Part shown: positions 7,885 through 18,418 of the stretch, piece by piece
Position numbering within the stretch: the first letter of the stretch is position 1
How the letters are laid out: the number at the start of each line of letters is the position of its first letter
Assembly: GCA_025362015.1 (NCBI GenBank)
Contig: JANYIO010000269.1
Location: 1 to 51,062 of the forward strand
Direction: 5' to 3'
Source of the DNA: Gammaproteobacteria bacterium
GTDB taxonomy: Bacteria; Pseudomonadota; Gammaproteobacteria; Pseudomonadales; Cellvibrionaceae
Length of the DNA: 51,062 nt
Position numbers and translations under genes: made by a program
Notes under the pieces: generated by a model
Seen by the model: only the letters and a program-made list of their open reading frames with translations
Database searches by the model: none
What the model was told of the DNA's origin: nothing

Positions 7885-10407
7885 GTGGACGATCTCGATA
7901 ATAAAATTCCGAACATTATAAAAAAACCAATTGCACAAGCCGCAGCAACTTCGGTAGCTTCCCGTGCAGCATTAAAGTCACAAGAACAAGCCAAGACAAA
8001 AGCTGCAGCGCAGCAGCGCATGCTTTTTATTTTTCTTGGTGCCGCATTTGTGGTTAATTTAATCGCGGGTTATTTTCTTTTTGGAATCATGGTACAAGAC
8101 GTAACGAGTGCTAATACGCAGCGAGCTATTGACGGTGAAATGGATGCGCGAATAAAAAGTGCGAGTATATTTTTGAATAACAATCAACAGAAAATAAATG
8201 AGCTTGCACATCACTCGGCTTTTATTCAGGCACTCAGCGAAAAAAATAAAGATGCTTTCCTGGTGCTGAGTAATTCATTTGTAACGCAGTTTGAGGATGC
8301 TCTTGGGCTGACAATTTTTGTTGTCGGCGAAGCCCAAATTGATCGCGATAATGTTATACCTATACGTTTTTCTGAACTGGATCTAATTCGCCGCGCGGAA
8401 CATCGGCTAAATTATACTGCAGAGGCGGCATTGATTAATGACAGCTGGCAAATTCACTTTGTTAGCCCGGTTGCAGTTGACAAAGAGCAACCTGTGCTCG
8501 GCACCTTAATGGTTACGCTAAATGCCAAAGGTCTTAGTAAAGACTTTACTTCTACTGACAGCAATTTAGGTGAAAGTATTTTGCAACAAAAGTTTGTCAA
8601 TTCTGCAGCACAGAATATTATTAAATTTGGAATTAGCAGTAGCAATATTAGTCATGAAAAAGCAATACCAAATAGCAATTGGCAAATTAAATTTACGCCA
8701 TCAGACGATTTGTTAGAAAGAGCTGCTGAGCCACCTACATACTGGGCAATAGCTATTGGCTGCAGTACAGCCTTGAGTTTATTGTTAGCGCTGGTACTGA
8801 GTCGCTACTTAGTTAGGCATGCAAAAATTGCCGAACAACAACTGGCACCCACAGTGGCAGATGTTAGTAAAACAGCGACAGGGCCTACTACCGATACGGC
8901 ATTACGCAATACGCTCTTCCAAAAGCAGGATATTTTAGACATTGCTGTTATCGATGAAGATGAAAATATATTAGGGTTACACGATATCAGCAAGAAAAAA
9001 CAAGCTACTGCAACGTCGTTTGTGGACGATGCTAGCATTCCCATAACTATTTTTCGTTCATATGATATTCGCGGCATAGTGGGTACAGATTTAAATATAA
9101 ATTTAGCGGAAAAAATTGGCCAAGCCGTTGGCAGTGAAGCGCTTGATCAAGGTGAACATCAATTAATTGTGGCGCGCGATGCGCGAAATCATAGTCAGGA
9201 ATTAACGAATGCACTGATTAAAGGAATTTTGCGTAGTGGCTGCAACGTTATCAATGTGGGCATTGTGCCCACACCGGTGATGTATTTTGCCACCTATCAT
9301 TTTGATGATGTTCGCAGTGGTGTTATGGTGACAGCCAGTCATAATCCTGCAGAATATAATGGCTTTAAAGTAGTCATTAACAATAATGCGTTGGCAGATG
9401 AAGCAGTCATGGAGCTACGTACGCGTATTATAACCAAGCGCGTGCATCAAGGTGTAGGAGAAGAAAGTTTTCGCGAAATTCTTCCGCATTATATTGAACG
9501 AATTTTTTCCGATGTGGCATTGGCTGGTAATGTGTCGCTGGTTATTGATGCTGGAAATGCGGTAACAGGTATAGTCGCCCCGCAATTATTTGAAGAGTTA
9601 GGTTGTGTAGTTACGCCTCTCTATTGCGAGTTGGATGGTAACTTTCCTAATCATGACCCAGATCCAACGCAAGAAAAAAACTTGCAGGATTTAATTGCAA
9701 AAGTTCAAGCTGTAAACGCTGATCTGGGCGTAGCATTTGATGGAGATGGTGATCGCTTGGTTGTCGTTACCGCTAAAGGTGAAATCATTTGGCCCGATCG
9801 TTTACTAATGTTATTTGCCAAAGATATCCTGGCGCGTAATCCTGGTGCAGATGTATTGTTTGATGTGAAATGCTCACGTCAACTTAATCAAGTTATCAGT
9901 GGTTATGGTGGTCGCCCGATTATGTGGAAAACCGGGCATTCACCGATGAAAGCCAAAATGGTAGAGACGGGAGCGCTTATCGGGGGAGAATATTCCGGGC
10001 ATATTTTTATCAAAGATCGCTGGTATGGTTTTGATGATGGGATGTATGCGATGGCGCGCTTACTGGAAATTATTACGTTGCGCGATCAAAAAATTGACGA
10101 TATTTTTGCCAGTTTTCCACAATTATTTACCACGCCAGAAATAAAAGTTGCAGTGCCTGATAAACTAAAGTTTGAGTTAATAAAGAAAGTTGCCGAACAA
10201 GGTGATTTTAAAAATGGAAATATCACCCTCATTGATGGTGTTCGTGTTGATTATAGTAAAGGCTGGGGCTTGGTGCGTGCCTCTAATACATCGCCTGCAC
10301 TTACTTTACGTTTTGAAGCGGAAAACGAAGAAGCATTGGAAGTTATCAAACAAATATTCAAGCGTGAATTGTTAAAAATAGATAGCAACCTCGTACTTAA
10401 TTTTTAA
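7885..10407 (+). CDS. algC: phosphomannomutase/phosphoglucomutase with N-terminal membrane-anchored domain
   Basis: Interconverts hexose 1- and 6-phosphates for polysaccharide and LPS precursors. The catalytic part starts near residue 388 (ITIFRSYDIRGIVG); the phosphoserine is Ser485 in TASHNPAEYNGFK, the metal loop DGDGDR is at 619-624, and the sugar motif GEYSGH follows. Ahead of it are two transmembrane segments (about 46-70 and 285-310) enclosing a probable periplasmic sensor-like domain of about 215 residues. The GTG start at 7885 has an AAGGGG site. Long AlgC forms with this extension exist in Pseudomonas, but the purpose of the extra domain is not settled. Confidence 0.93.
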   Translation: MDDLDNKIPNIIKKPIAQAAATSVASRAALKSQEQAKTKAAAQQRMLFIFLGAAFVVNLIAGYFLFGIMVQDVTSANTQRAIDGEMDARIKSASIFLNNNQQKINELAHHSAFIQALSEKNKDAFLVLSNSFVTQFEDALGLTIFVVGEAQIDRDNVIPIRFSELDLIRRAEHRLNYTAEAALINDSWQIHFVSPVAVDKEQPVLGTLMVTLNAKGLSKDFTSTDSNLGESILQQKFVNSAAQNIIKFGISSSNISHEKAIPNSNWQIKFTPSDDLLERAAEPPTYWAIAIGCSTALSLLLALVLSRYLVRHAKIAEQQLAPTVADVSKTATGPTTDTALRNTLFQKQDILDIAVIDEDENILGLHDISKKKQATATSFVDDASIPITIFRSYDIRGIVGTDLNINLAEKIGQAVGSEALDQGEHQLIVARDARNHSQELTNALIKGILRSGCNVINVGIVPTPVMYFATYHFDDVRSGVMVTASHNPAEYNGFKVVINNNALADEAVMELRTRIITKRVHQGVGEESFREILPHYIERIFSDVALAGNVSLVIDAGNAVTGIVAPQLFEELGCVVTPLYCELDGNFPNHDPDPTQEKNLQDLIAKVQAVNADLGVAFDGDGDRLVVVTAKGEIIWPDRLLMLFAKDILARNPGADVLFDVKCSRQLNQVISGYGGRPIMWKTGHSPMKAKMVETGALIGGEYSGHIFIKDRWYGFDDGMYAMARLLEIITLRDQKIDDIFASFPQLFTTPEIKVAVPDKLKFELIKKVAEQGDFKNGNITLIDGVRVDYSKGWGLVRASNTSPALTLRFEAENEEALEVIKQIFKRELLKIDSNLVLNF

Positions 10408-10430
10408 ATTAATGCGTATAAAATTTATAG

Positions 10431-11366
<936 letters not shown>

Positions 11367-11436
11367 ATTAGTTGTTAGCACCCTTAATCGCAATTATGTA
11401 TTTTTTACAAAACACCACGGACTGAGGTATTTCGCT

Positions 11437-12054
11437 ATGATTAAAACAGGCATTAAAACTTCACGTCGTCAGCAAATTCTGGCGGCGCTAGCAAAAATGC
11501 TGGAAGAAAGCCCTGGTGAGCGGATTACCACAGCTGCGTTAGCAAAAACCGTAGGGTTTTCTGAGGCGGCTTTATATCGCCACTTTCCCAGTAAAACGAA
11601 AATGTTTGAAGGGCTAATTGAGTTTATTGAAGAAACTATTTTTTCGCGGATTACGATTATTTTAGCGGAAGAAAAAACAACGCTAAAACGTTGCGAACAA
11701 ATCGTACATTTGTTGCTTACCTTTGCCGAGCGTAATCCAGGGATGTCGCGATTGCTGGTGGGCGATGCATTGACGGGAGAAACTGAGCGTTTACGCCAAC
11801 GTATAGCGCAATTTTTCGATCGTGTAGAGGCCCAATTAAAGCAGGTGTTGCGTGAGGCAGCACTGCGTGATGGTTTGCATTTCGTTATTTCTGATGCCGC
11901 TATGGCGCATTTACTGATGGCTTATATTGATGGTTGCATTACGCAATTTGTTCGTAGCGAATTTCAACGCTTTCCTACACTTTACTGGCTGGTGCAGTGG
12001 CAGGTTATGGCGCCGAGTTTCTTGCAACAACCGTTAGCCGTTAGCGAAATCTAA
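11437..12054 (+). CDS. slmA: nucleoid occlusion factor SlmA (TetR family)
   Basis: A 205-aa DNA-binding protein that blocks FtsZ ring assembly over the chromosome. The N-terminal TetR helix-turn-helix is clear ([35 protein letters not shown]). The C-terminal half matches SlmA ([31 protein letters not shown]). Located after argB, as in several gammaproteobacteria. It probably binds palindromic SBS sites scattered over the chromosome; I did not identify one here. Confidence 0.95.
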   Translation: MIKTGIKTSRRQQILAALAKMLEESPGERITTAALAKTVGFSEAALYRHFPSKTKMFEGLIEFIEETIFSRITIILAEEKTTLKRCEQIVHLLLTFAERNPGMSRLLVGDALTGETERLRQRIAQFFDRVEAQLKQVLREAALRDGLHFVISDAAMAHLLMAYIDGCITQFVRSEFQRFPTLYWLVQWQVMAPSFLQQPLAVSEI

Positions 12055-12075
12055 ATTGCCGGCTTGGCATTAAAC

Positions 12076-12708
12076 TTATGGTGTTTTAGGTTTGCTAATT
12101 TCAATAAAGCGTTTTTTATCTTGCTCGTATTTATCGGCAGCCGTTTTAAATTCAAGTTCACGTTGTTGAATTTGCGACGTCACTTCTTTTTCTTCAGCAT
12201 GCAGCGTTGTAATGTTCTTTAATAACTCATCTGATATTTTTTGATTATTGCGTTCCAGTGTTGCTGCATGGGTTTCCTGATTTTTGAGTTGCGATTTAAC
12301 ACCAAATAAATTTGCTTGTAAGATATTAATATTGTCGCGCAATTCCTGCAGATTGCGAGTCTTGGCTGCATCAATATCACCAACACCGCTGTAACTGCGG
12401 CGCAACTGAATATCAATAAGTGACTGCTCTTTAGCTGCTTTTCTTTCTTTGGCGATACGTTCTGCATCGGCATCGCTGGGTGACGGCGGGATTACTTTAA
12501 TTACAGCACCATTGACGGTAACAATTTCATAACCTCCGCGAACGTATTGTGGCGGAATGGTTTGTGCGACAACTTTTGTTCCCTGTTCATTGGTGTAACG
12601 ATAAAAATTTTTATTAATTATTTTTGAGTCGTCTGCATACACCATTCCGGCATTTAAAAAATTGCTAATAAGCAATGCTTGTAAAAAAATTATTAGTCGA
12701 TTTTTCAT
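12076..12708 (-). CDS. DUF4124-like periplasmic protein with coiled coil
   Basis: A 210-aa protein with a signal peptide (MKNRLIIFLQALLISNFLNA, cleavage near VYA-DD). After it comes a DUF4124-like segment (FYRYTNEQGTKVVAQTIPPQYV), a family of short secreted domains that start with a Tyr-rich strand, and then about 100 residues of highly charged coiled coil. The function is unknown. It is convergent with slmA, with 21 bp between the stops. Confidence 0.75.
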   Translation of the reverse strand: MKNRLIIFLQALLISNFLNAGMVYADDSKIINKNFYRYTNEQGTKVVAQTIPPQYVRGGYEIVTVNGAVIKVIPPSPSDADAERIAKERKAAKEQSLIDIQLRRSYSGVGDIDAAKTRNLQELRDNINILQANLFGVKSQLKNQETHAATLERNNQKISDELLKNITTLHAEEKEVTSQIQQRELEFKTAADKYEQDKKRFIEISKPKTP

Positions 12709-12786
12709 AAGTTACAAATTCATTCTCGATAAATTACATCAATCATTAGTCGGTGTTCAATGTCGCCCCGCCGGTTAGTATTAAAA

Positions 12787-13431
12787 CTACTCTACACCGT
12801 AGGTATTACGATACGCTTTAATATTGTCCACCATCTCCTGTTGGTCGGCCTGGCTTTCAAGATAGTGAATAATATGGTTGAGGTTAATAATGCTTACCAC
12901 CGGAATACTAAAGGCCTGTTCGACCTCTTGAATGGCGGAAAGCTTACCCTGGCCTTTTTCCTGACGGTTTAAACCAATTAATACTGCCGCGGGTTGCGCC
13001 CCTGCTGCTTTTATAATAGACATCACTTCACGCACCGCAGTTCCGGCGGTAATAACATCATCCACAATCAGCACTCGCCCTCGTAAGGGGGCGCCGACCA
13101 AAGTACCGCCCTCACCATGGTCTTTGGCTTCTTTACGATTGTAACAGTAAGGTAAATCTCGCTGGAACTGATCCGCCAGCGCTATAGCGGCTGTTGCCGC
13201 TAATGGGATGCCTTTATAGGCGGGGCCGAAGATTATATCAAACTCAATATTGGCAGCGTTGATGGCTGCCGCATAATAGCGACCTAGTTCAGCTAAGGCG
13301 CTACCGGTTTGAAAACGACCAGCATTAAAAAAATAAGGGCTGGTACGGCCAGATTTAAGCGTAAATTCACCAAAACACAGTGCTTGGTGTTTAATCGCCA
13401 GCTGAATAAAGTCATGCTGGTATTTTTGCAT
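12787..13431 (-). CDS. pyrE: orotate phosphoribosyltransferase
   Basis: Joins orotate to PRPP to make OMP in pyrimidine synthesis. The PRPP-binding signature [13 protein letters not shown] is intact, and the N-terminal [19 protein letters not shown] is diagnostic. Length of 214 aa is normal. It is divergent from crc, the arrangement known from Pseudomonas. Confidence 0.97.
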   Translation of the reverse strand: MQKYQHDFIQLAIKHQALCFGEFTLKSGRTSPYFFNAGRFQTGSALAELGRYYAAAINAANIEFDIIFGPAYKGIPLAATAAIALADQFQRDLPYCYNRKEAKDHGEGGTLVGAPLRGRVLIVDDVITAGTAVREVMSIIKAAGAQPAAVLIGLNRQEKGQGKLSAIQEVEQAFSIPVVSIINLNHIIHYLESQADQQEMVDNIKAYRNTYGVE

Positions 13432-13565
13432 GCAAAACTCCTATTTATGAACTAACTTTGAAGAAGCTAAGAATAAAATTTTATGGGTATGTGTGTTGAA
13501 CTCAACAATCTTTTAGTTATCTAGTGGATTTTCTTTTTCCAGTCTCCCCAAGAAACACAAAATTT

Positions 13566-13600
13566 GTAACTTTTTGAGACATAGGTAACACTTTTTGATA
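13566..13600. promoter_or_regulatory. direct repeats upstream of crc, possible promoter region
   Basis: GTAACTTTTTGA (from 13566) and GTAACACTTTTTGA (from 13585) are near-identical and about 19 bp apart. A possible promoter, TTGAGA (13574-13579) and GATAAA (13597-13602) with a 17-bp spacer, falls across them. The match is modest. Confidence 0.3.
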
Positions 13601-13641
13601 AACCTTGGGTATCATACACAGTCCGTAATCAAGGAGCTAAC

Positions 13642-14418
13642 ATGAGAGTTATCAGTCTGAGCGTCGATGGCATTTTGCAAGCGGCAAAACGCGGTTTGTA
13701 TGAGTGGCTAGCGAATCAAGATGCAGACTTAATTTGTCTACAGGATCTTCGTGCATTAGAGCGCGAAATTGATAAACCGGAGTTCCAGCTTGACGGTTAT
13801 TTTGCCTATTTCTTTGATTCAGGAACAAAACATTACAACGGCGTAGCGATTTATACCCGGGTTCAACCCAAAGCACTTATCTATGGATTAGGCTTCGCCT
13901 CAGGTGTGGACATGGAGGGCCGCTATCTACAAGTTGACTATGAACAGCTTAGCGTGGGTTCATTGCTTGCTCCCAGCGCTATTTCCGAATTGGAATCACA
14001 AGAGGTCAAAATTAAATTTTTTGACGACTTCCAGGCACATCTAGATAAAATCACTCGAAAGCGCCGCGAATATATTTTTTGCGGTAATTGGGCCATGGCG
14101 CACACTGCGCGTGATGTTACCAACAGTGTTGAGAATCAACACAACTCCGGGTTTTTATCGCACGAGCGCCAATGGTTGAGCCAGCTGTTTAATCAGCTTG
14201 GTTATGTGGATGCTTTCCGTCGCGATAACCGCGATAGCGATGAATACAGTTGGTGGCCAAGCGGGACGAAAGGTGAAGGTGAAGGTTGGCGTACGGATTT
14301 CCAGGTTGTTTCTAATAGCCTTGGTGCGAGAGTTGAGTATGCAGCTATTTACAAAACGCAGCAATTTTCCAGTCATTTACCGGTTATCATTGATTACGAT
14401 ATTGAACTGCCGCAATAA
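13642..14418 (+). CDS. crc: catabolite repression control protein Crc
   Basis: A member of the exonuclease III/EEP fold that in Pseudomonas acts with Hfq to repress translation of catabolic genes instead of cutting DNA. The start (MRVISLSVDGILQAAKRGLYEWL), the DLICLQDLRALE segment, KRRREYIFCGNW and the end (SSHLPVIIDYD) follow Pseudomonas Crc closely, and the length (258 aa against about 259) and pyrE neighbour agree. A strong AAGGAG site precedes the ATG. A generic ExoIII paralogue is the alternative, but the fit to Crc is better. Confidence 0.88.
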   Translation: MRVISLSVDGILQAAKRGLYEWLANQDADLICLQDLRALEREIDKPEFQLDGYFAYFFDSGTKHYNGVAIYTRVQPKALIYGLGFASGVDMEGRYLQVDYEQLSVGSLLAPSAISELESQEVKIKFFDDFQAHLDKITRKRREYIFCGNWAMAHTARDVTNSVENQHNSGFLSHERQWLSQLFNQLGYVDAFRRDNRDSDEYSWWPSGTKGEGEGWRTDFQVVSNSLGARVEYAAIYKTQQFSSHLPVIIDYDIELPQ

Positions 14419-14436
14419 CATTTTTGTTGGTTGAAT

Positions 14437-14486
14437 AAAAACTTGCCATAGAGTTTTTCTCCTATTGAAAAGCGGGCGAGTTTTTT
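14437..14486 (+). terminator. probable terminator between crc and ruvX
   Basis: AAAACTTGCC (14437-14446) pairs with GGCGAGTTTT (14475-14484) over 10 bp including one U-G, followed by a T-run to 14486. The 28-nt loop contains a smaller hairpin. It lies between the convergent ends of crc and ruvX and could serve both. Confidence 0.5.
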
Positions 14487-14572
14487 GTTTCTGAGTATTC
14501 GAAAAAATAATTGTCTAGCTGCTGCTTGGCAATTGTCACTGGCTACAGTACTGAATGTAACGCTAAAAATAT

Positions 14573-15004
14573 TTATAGTTTCTTCGCTATAAAATGGTTT
14601 TCCAGCCAACTTTCTAATATTAGGCGTGCGGCAATAGAGTCTACTGGATTATTTTTATAATCGCGCGAGCCGCCACGCCGCATCACTTCTCCTTTTGCTT
14701 CAAAGCTGGAAAGACGTTCATCGACCATTTCAATCTTAACCGCAAACCTGCCGTGTAAACGGTTGGCAAATTTGCGTGCACGTACACTGAGTTCACTTTC
14801 GCTATCATCCATGTTTAAGGGCAGGCCGATCAGAGTTAAATCCGGCTGCCATTCTTTAATTATTTTTTCGACTTGCACCCAGTCGGGGATGCCATCTTTT
14901 GCTTTGAGAGAGGGTAGCGAATTGGCGGTGCCACTAATCGTTTGGCCGCAAGCGACACCAATATTTTTGGTGCCGTAGTCAAAGGCAAGAAGAGTTTTTA
15001 TCAT
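14573..15004 (-). CDS. ruvX: RuvX/YqgF family putative Holliday junction resolvase
   Basis: An RNase H-like fold protein of 143 aa; family members are linked to Holliday junction resolution and to 16S rRNA 5'-end processing. Conserved acidic motifs are [22 protein letters not shown] and [10 protein letters not shown]. It follows algH on the same strand, the standard gammaproteobacterial pair. Confidence 0.94.
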   Translation of the reverse strand: MIKTLLAFDYGTKNIGVACGQTISGTANSLPSLKAKDGIPDWVQVEKIIKEWQPDLTLIGLPLNMDDSESELSVRARKFANRLHGRFAVKIEMVDERLSSFEAKGEVMRRGGSRDYKNNPVDSIAARLILESWLENHFIAKKL

Positions 15005-15069
15005 AGTGGGAAGAACTTGAGTTGGCTTTTTTTAAATTGCGACAAGTAAGTAATAAGACAAGTAAATAG

Positions 15070-15666
15070 TTAGGCGTGGCCTGCAGTGCTGGATATCAGG
15101 CTAACGTTTATTCCCAGCGCAAGTGCAGCCACAGTCCAGCGTTGCTCAAAAGGAGTGTTAAAAATAATATTTTTATCAGCTGGAACGGTGAGCCATGAAT
15201 TAGCTGCTATTTCTGCTTCGAGTTGACCTTCGCCCCAGCCAGCATAGCCGAGAGCAATTAGGCAGGGCGACGGACCTTGACCTTCAGCCAGTGCGGCGAT
15301 GATATCGCGTGAAGCTGTGAGGCTAATGGCATCAGACACTTTAATGGTTGAATGCCATTGGGTATCGCTTGAATGTAAAACAAAACCGCGCTCGGATTGC
15401 ACTGGGCCACCAGCGACTATAGTTTTGTGGCCTTGGTGAGCTGCATCGGTTAAGTTCATTTGGCTAAAAATTTCATGCAAAATCATGGGCATTGGGTTGT
15501 TGATCACAATCCCCATCGCGCCGCGTTCGTTATGTTCACAAATATAAGTAACACTTTGGGCAAAAGAAGTTTCGTGCATGTTCGGCATAGCAATCAAGAA
15601 GTGATCGCACAAGCTGCCGGGAACAAGGTCGGTTGTATCTATGTGGTGAATCGGTTTCTCAGTCAT
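15070..15666 (-). CDS. algH: UPF0301 / AlgH (YqgE) family protein
   Basis: A 198-aa DUF179 protein. Diagnostic stretches are LCDHFLIAMPNM, ERGAMGIVINNPM, AGGPVQSERGFVLH and LGYAGWGEGQLEAE. In Pseudomonas, AlgH was first linked to alginate regulation, but its biochemical role is unresolved. It lies between tonB and ruvX, in the order seen at the P. aeruginosa gshB-pilG locus. Confidence 0.93.
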   Translation of the reverse strand: MTEKPIHHIDTTDLVPGSLCDHFLIAMPNMHETSFAQSVTYICEHNERGAMGIVINNPMPMILHEIFSQMNLTDAAHQGHKTIVAGGPVQSERGFVLHSSDTQWHSTIKVSDAISLTASRDIIAALAEGQGPSPCLIALGYAGWGEGQLEAEIAANSWLTVPADKNIIFNTPFEQRWTVAALALGINVSLISSTAGHA

Positions 15667-15725
15667 GTCCTGAGTATTGGGTCATTTCGCTGGGAACACA
15701 AGTACGAGGTGTAATTAGATGAATA

Positions 15726-16628
15726 TTATTCTGCGCTAGTACTTATACCGGTCATTTCAAATTTCCATGTGCGAATGATTTGTAGGCGATCAGCCTGGCG
15801 GCGAATCTCCTGTGGAAATTTTGAGAAGGGTGCTGCCAAGCGCACAATTTGACGCGCTGAGTCGTCGAGGATACGTTTGCCGGATGATTGCAAAATTTCT
15901 ATCGAGTAGATAGTGCCATCGGGATTGATGATGACAGACAGGCGCAAGTTGCCAGTGATATGTTTGTTCAGCGCTTCCTGAGGATAATTTCTGTTACCAA
16001 AGCGCTCAATTTTTTCTCCCCATTCATTTAAATATTGAGCATCGAAAGATTCTTTAGTGGAAACCGACGTCAGTGTGCGAATACGCGGGCGCTTGGCGTA
16101 CTCCTGTCGTTGCTTATCCAGTTTGGCTTGAAGGCTTGCAATTTCAGCGCTAATAACAGTTTGGTCTTCCAGTAAGCCTTCGCGTTTTTCTTGTGCTTCA
16201 TGCAAATCAGGATTTTTTTTCAACTCAGTTTTTAAATTGCTTTCACCTTGTGTGGAAATAAGCTGCTGATCTTTTTTCTCGGTGGGTGATGCCGCTGCGA
16301 CTTGCGGCAAAGGGTTCACATCGCGTATTTGGGAATCTGCAAAATCAGCTTGACGTTCGGTGGTTAGTTGGCGTGCTTCAGCTTCGGTGCCGCTTGCCTC
16401 CTGGTTGTGCTGAGCGAGGAAGTCGGCATTTTCGGGGGCTTTTTGCGTTTGGTGCGTGGCTAATGTTATCTCCATAGTTTGTGAGCCGGTATGTTGTTTC
16501 GGCAGCTTGAAGCCTAAACCAAAAATAAGGAGAGCATGCAAGGCAATTGCCACAAATATCGTAAAGCTAAGGCGATCACTCGCATCGACGGGGGCGGATT
16601 GCGTAACCATTTCTACAGTTGCATTCAT
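15726..16628 (-). CDS. TonB-family energy transducer
   Basis: A 300-aa inner-membrane protein: short cytoplasmic N-terminus, one transmembrane segment (IFVAIALHALLIFGLG, about residues 25-40), a long coiled-coil/charged periplasmic region, and a C-terminal TonB domain (VIINPDGTIYSIEILQSSG...IIRTWKFEM). The usual Pro-Lys linker is replaced by a Gln/Glu-rich coil. The neighbours (gshB, pilG) match tonB3 of P. aeruginosa, which is required for twitching motility. Its start codon shares one base with the gshB stop (TAATG), so translation is probably coupled. Confidence 0.87.
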   Translation of the reverse strand: MNATVEMVTQSAPVDASDRLSFTIFVAIALHALLIFGLGFKLPKQHTGSQTMEITLATHQTQKAPENADFLAQHNQEASGTEAEARQLTTERQADFADSQIRDVNPLPQVAAASPTEKKDQQLISTQGESNLKTELKKNPDLHEAQEKREGLLEDQTVISAEIASLQAKLDKQRQEYAKRPRIRTLTSVSTKESFDAQYLNEWGEKIERFGNRNYPQEALNKHITGNLRLSVIINPDGTIYSIEILQSSGKRILDDSARQIVRLAAPFSKFPQEIRRQADRLQIIRTWKFEMTGISTSAE

Positions 16629-17605
16629 TAAGTATTATCCGCTCGTTTTTGAATGCGACGCTCTATCGCATCCATTAAGCGCACGGCTATACGGGTGTCG
16701 TAGGCTTTATCAATTTCGCGCGCGCAGGTGGGGCTAGTGACGTTAATTTCCGTTAAATAGTTACCAATCACATCTAAGCCCACAAATAACAATCCTCGCT
16801 CTTTGAGGGAAGGCGCTACTTGCGACACTATCCAATAATCCTGATCTGACAGCGGTTGTGCCACACCAGTGCCGCCAGCGGCCAGGTTGCCGCGAGTTTC
16901 ACCTTTAGCGGGAATGCGTGCCAGGCAGTAAGGAACGGGTTCGCCATCAATCACCAGAATGCGTTTATCGCCGTTGACGATTTCGGGAATAAATCGTTGT
17001 GCCATGATGGTTTTGGTGCCGTAGGCAGTAAGTGTTTCCAATATTACGCCCACATTGGGGTCATCCTGGCGGCAGCGAAAAATACTGCTGCCGCCCATGC
17101 CATCTAAAGGTTTAAAAATAACATCGCCATGTTGATGGTGAAACGCACGTAACTGCGCCATGTTACGACCAACGAGTACCGGCGGACAACACTGTGGAAA
17201 TTGAGTGGCGAATACTTTTTCATTACAGTCGCGCAAACTGCGCGGATCATTTACCACTAATGTCCCCTGATTTTGCGCAGCTTCAAGGACGTAAGTGCTA
17301 TAGATAAATTCATTGTCGAATGGGGGATCTTTGCGCATTAAAATGACATTTAAATCAGCTAGCGGGCGATCTTCATGTAAGCCGAGGCTGTACCAGTCAT
17401 TCGGATTACTGGTAACGCGAAGGTTGCGCATATTGGCGCGTGCTTCGCCTTGTAACAAATACAGATCGCTTTGTTCCATATAGTGCAGTGACCAGCCCCG
17501 TTCTTGCGCCGCCAAAAGGAGCGCCAGGGTAGTGTCCTTGTGGTATTTAATGTCCGCAATGGGATCCATTACTACACCAACAGATAATGTTATAGATCGC
17601 GCCAT
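16628..17605 (-). CDS. gshB: glutathione synthetase
   Basis: Joins glycine to gamma-glutamylcysteine using ATP. An ATP-grasp enzyme of 325 aa: N-terminal GVVMDPIADIKYHKDTTLAL, substrate loop MRKDPPFDNEFIYSTY, ATP-binding KPLDGMGGSSIFR and a C-terminal LTEINVTSPTCAREID. First gene of gshB-tonB-algH-ruvX on the minus strand and divergent from the pilG operon. Confidence 0.97.
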   Translation of the reverse strand: MARSITLSVGVVMDPIADIKYHKDTTLALLLAAQERGWSLHYMEQSDLYLLQGEARANMRNLRVTSNPNDWYSLGLHEDRPLADLNVILMRKDPPFDNEFIYSTYVLEAAQNQGTLVVNDPRSLRDCNEKVFATQFPQCCPPVLVGRNMAQLRAFHHQHGDVIFKPLDGMGGSSIFRCRQDDPNVGVILETLTAYGTKTIMAQRFIPEIVNGDKRILVIDGEPVPYCLARIPAKGETRGNLAAGGTGVAQPLSDQDYWIVSQVAPSLKERGLLFVGLDVIGNYLTEINVTSPTCAREIDKAYDTRIAVRLMDAIERRIQKRADNT

Positions 17606-17938
17606 AAAGTGTTCTCGAGTAACTGGGTTGCAGTTGTCAATATTGCAGTCTAAAGTTAAGTCCTGATGACCCTTAATGCAAGGGCATGATACACAGAACC
17701 AGTATTAGTTTAGCGCTTTAAAAACATAGAAAGATGAACAGATTCCTTATATATTCAACTAGTTATGGCTAAAGCTTAAAAACTATGTTAAAAGTTATCA
17801 TTGCGTATGTTAATACTTATATAAATGAACAACACACGGCTTATTTCACTACTACACTTAGCATTAATTAACGCAAATAACCGTATCTGGCAAAAATCGC
17901 AATAACCATCGCAATAACAAAGGCAAAGGTCAGAGTGT
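17606..17938. promoter_or_regulatory. gshB-pilG intergenic region
   Basis: A 333-bp gene-free AT-rich spacer between two divergent operons, which must hold both promoters. The clearest structure is an exact 11-bp tandem repeat, ATCGCAATAAC, at 17896-17906 and 17908-17918, ending 20 bp before the pilG start. I see no RNA gene here and cannot place the promoter boxes reliably. Confidence 0.4.
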
Positions 17939-18334
17939 ATGGACGTAAGTTTAGAAAGTTTAAAGGTCATGGTGATTGACGATAGTAAAACAATTCGTCG
18001 CACCGCTGAAACCCTTTTGAAGAAAGCTGGATGTACGGTTATTACCGCTACCGATGGTTTTGATGCGTTGGCAAAAATTGCCGATAGTCGTCCCGATATT
18101 ATTTTTGTCGATATTATGATGCCGCGCCTTGATGGCTATCAAACTTGCGCGCTCATCAAAAACAACAGCGAATTTAAGTCGACGCCCGTAATTATGCTTT
18201 CCAGCAAAGATGGGTTGTTCGATAAAGCTAAGGGGCGCATCGTTGGCTCCGACCAATATCTTACAAAACCTTTTAGTAAAAGCGAATTACTTGATGCTAT
18301 TGAAACGCATGTTAAGCATCTGAAGGTGTCCTAA
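17939..18334 (+). CDS. pilG: twitching motility response regulator PilG
   Basis: A single REC domain of 131 aa with the acidic pair in VIDDSKTIRR, the phospho-acceptor Asp in DIIFVDIMMPRLDG and the conserved Lys in QYLTKPFS. In P. aeruginosa, PilG is phosphorylated by ChpA and promotes pilus extension and cAMP signalling. First gene of the pil-chp operon; an AAAGGTC site precedes the ATG. Confidence 0.95.
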   Translation: MDVSLESLKVMVIDDSKTIRRTAETLLKKAGCTVITATDGFDALAKIADSRPDIIFVDIMMPRLDGYQTCALIKNNSEFKSTPVIMLSSKDGLFDKAKGRIVGSDQYLTKPFSKSELLDAIETHVKHLKVS

Positions 18335-18372
18335 CAAGATTTTGATTTTATTACAAGATTTGAACTTTATTA
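18335..18372. repeat. imperfect tandem repeat between pilG and pilH
   Basis: ACAAGATTTTGATTTTATT is followed at once by ACAAGATTTGAACTTTATT, an imperfect tandem pair of about 19 nt. It is AT-rich and its role is unknown. Confidence 0.35.
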
Positions 18373-18418
18373 AAAGAACGGTCAATTCAGATTGTTAAAA
18401 TTTTAACTTGGAGCAGCT

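Noticed and set aside
17670-17690. CCCTT/AAGGG hairpin downstream of the gshB promoter side
   Set aside because: A 5-bp stem without a T-run; too weak to call a terminator or operator.
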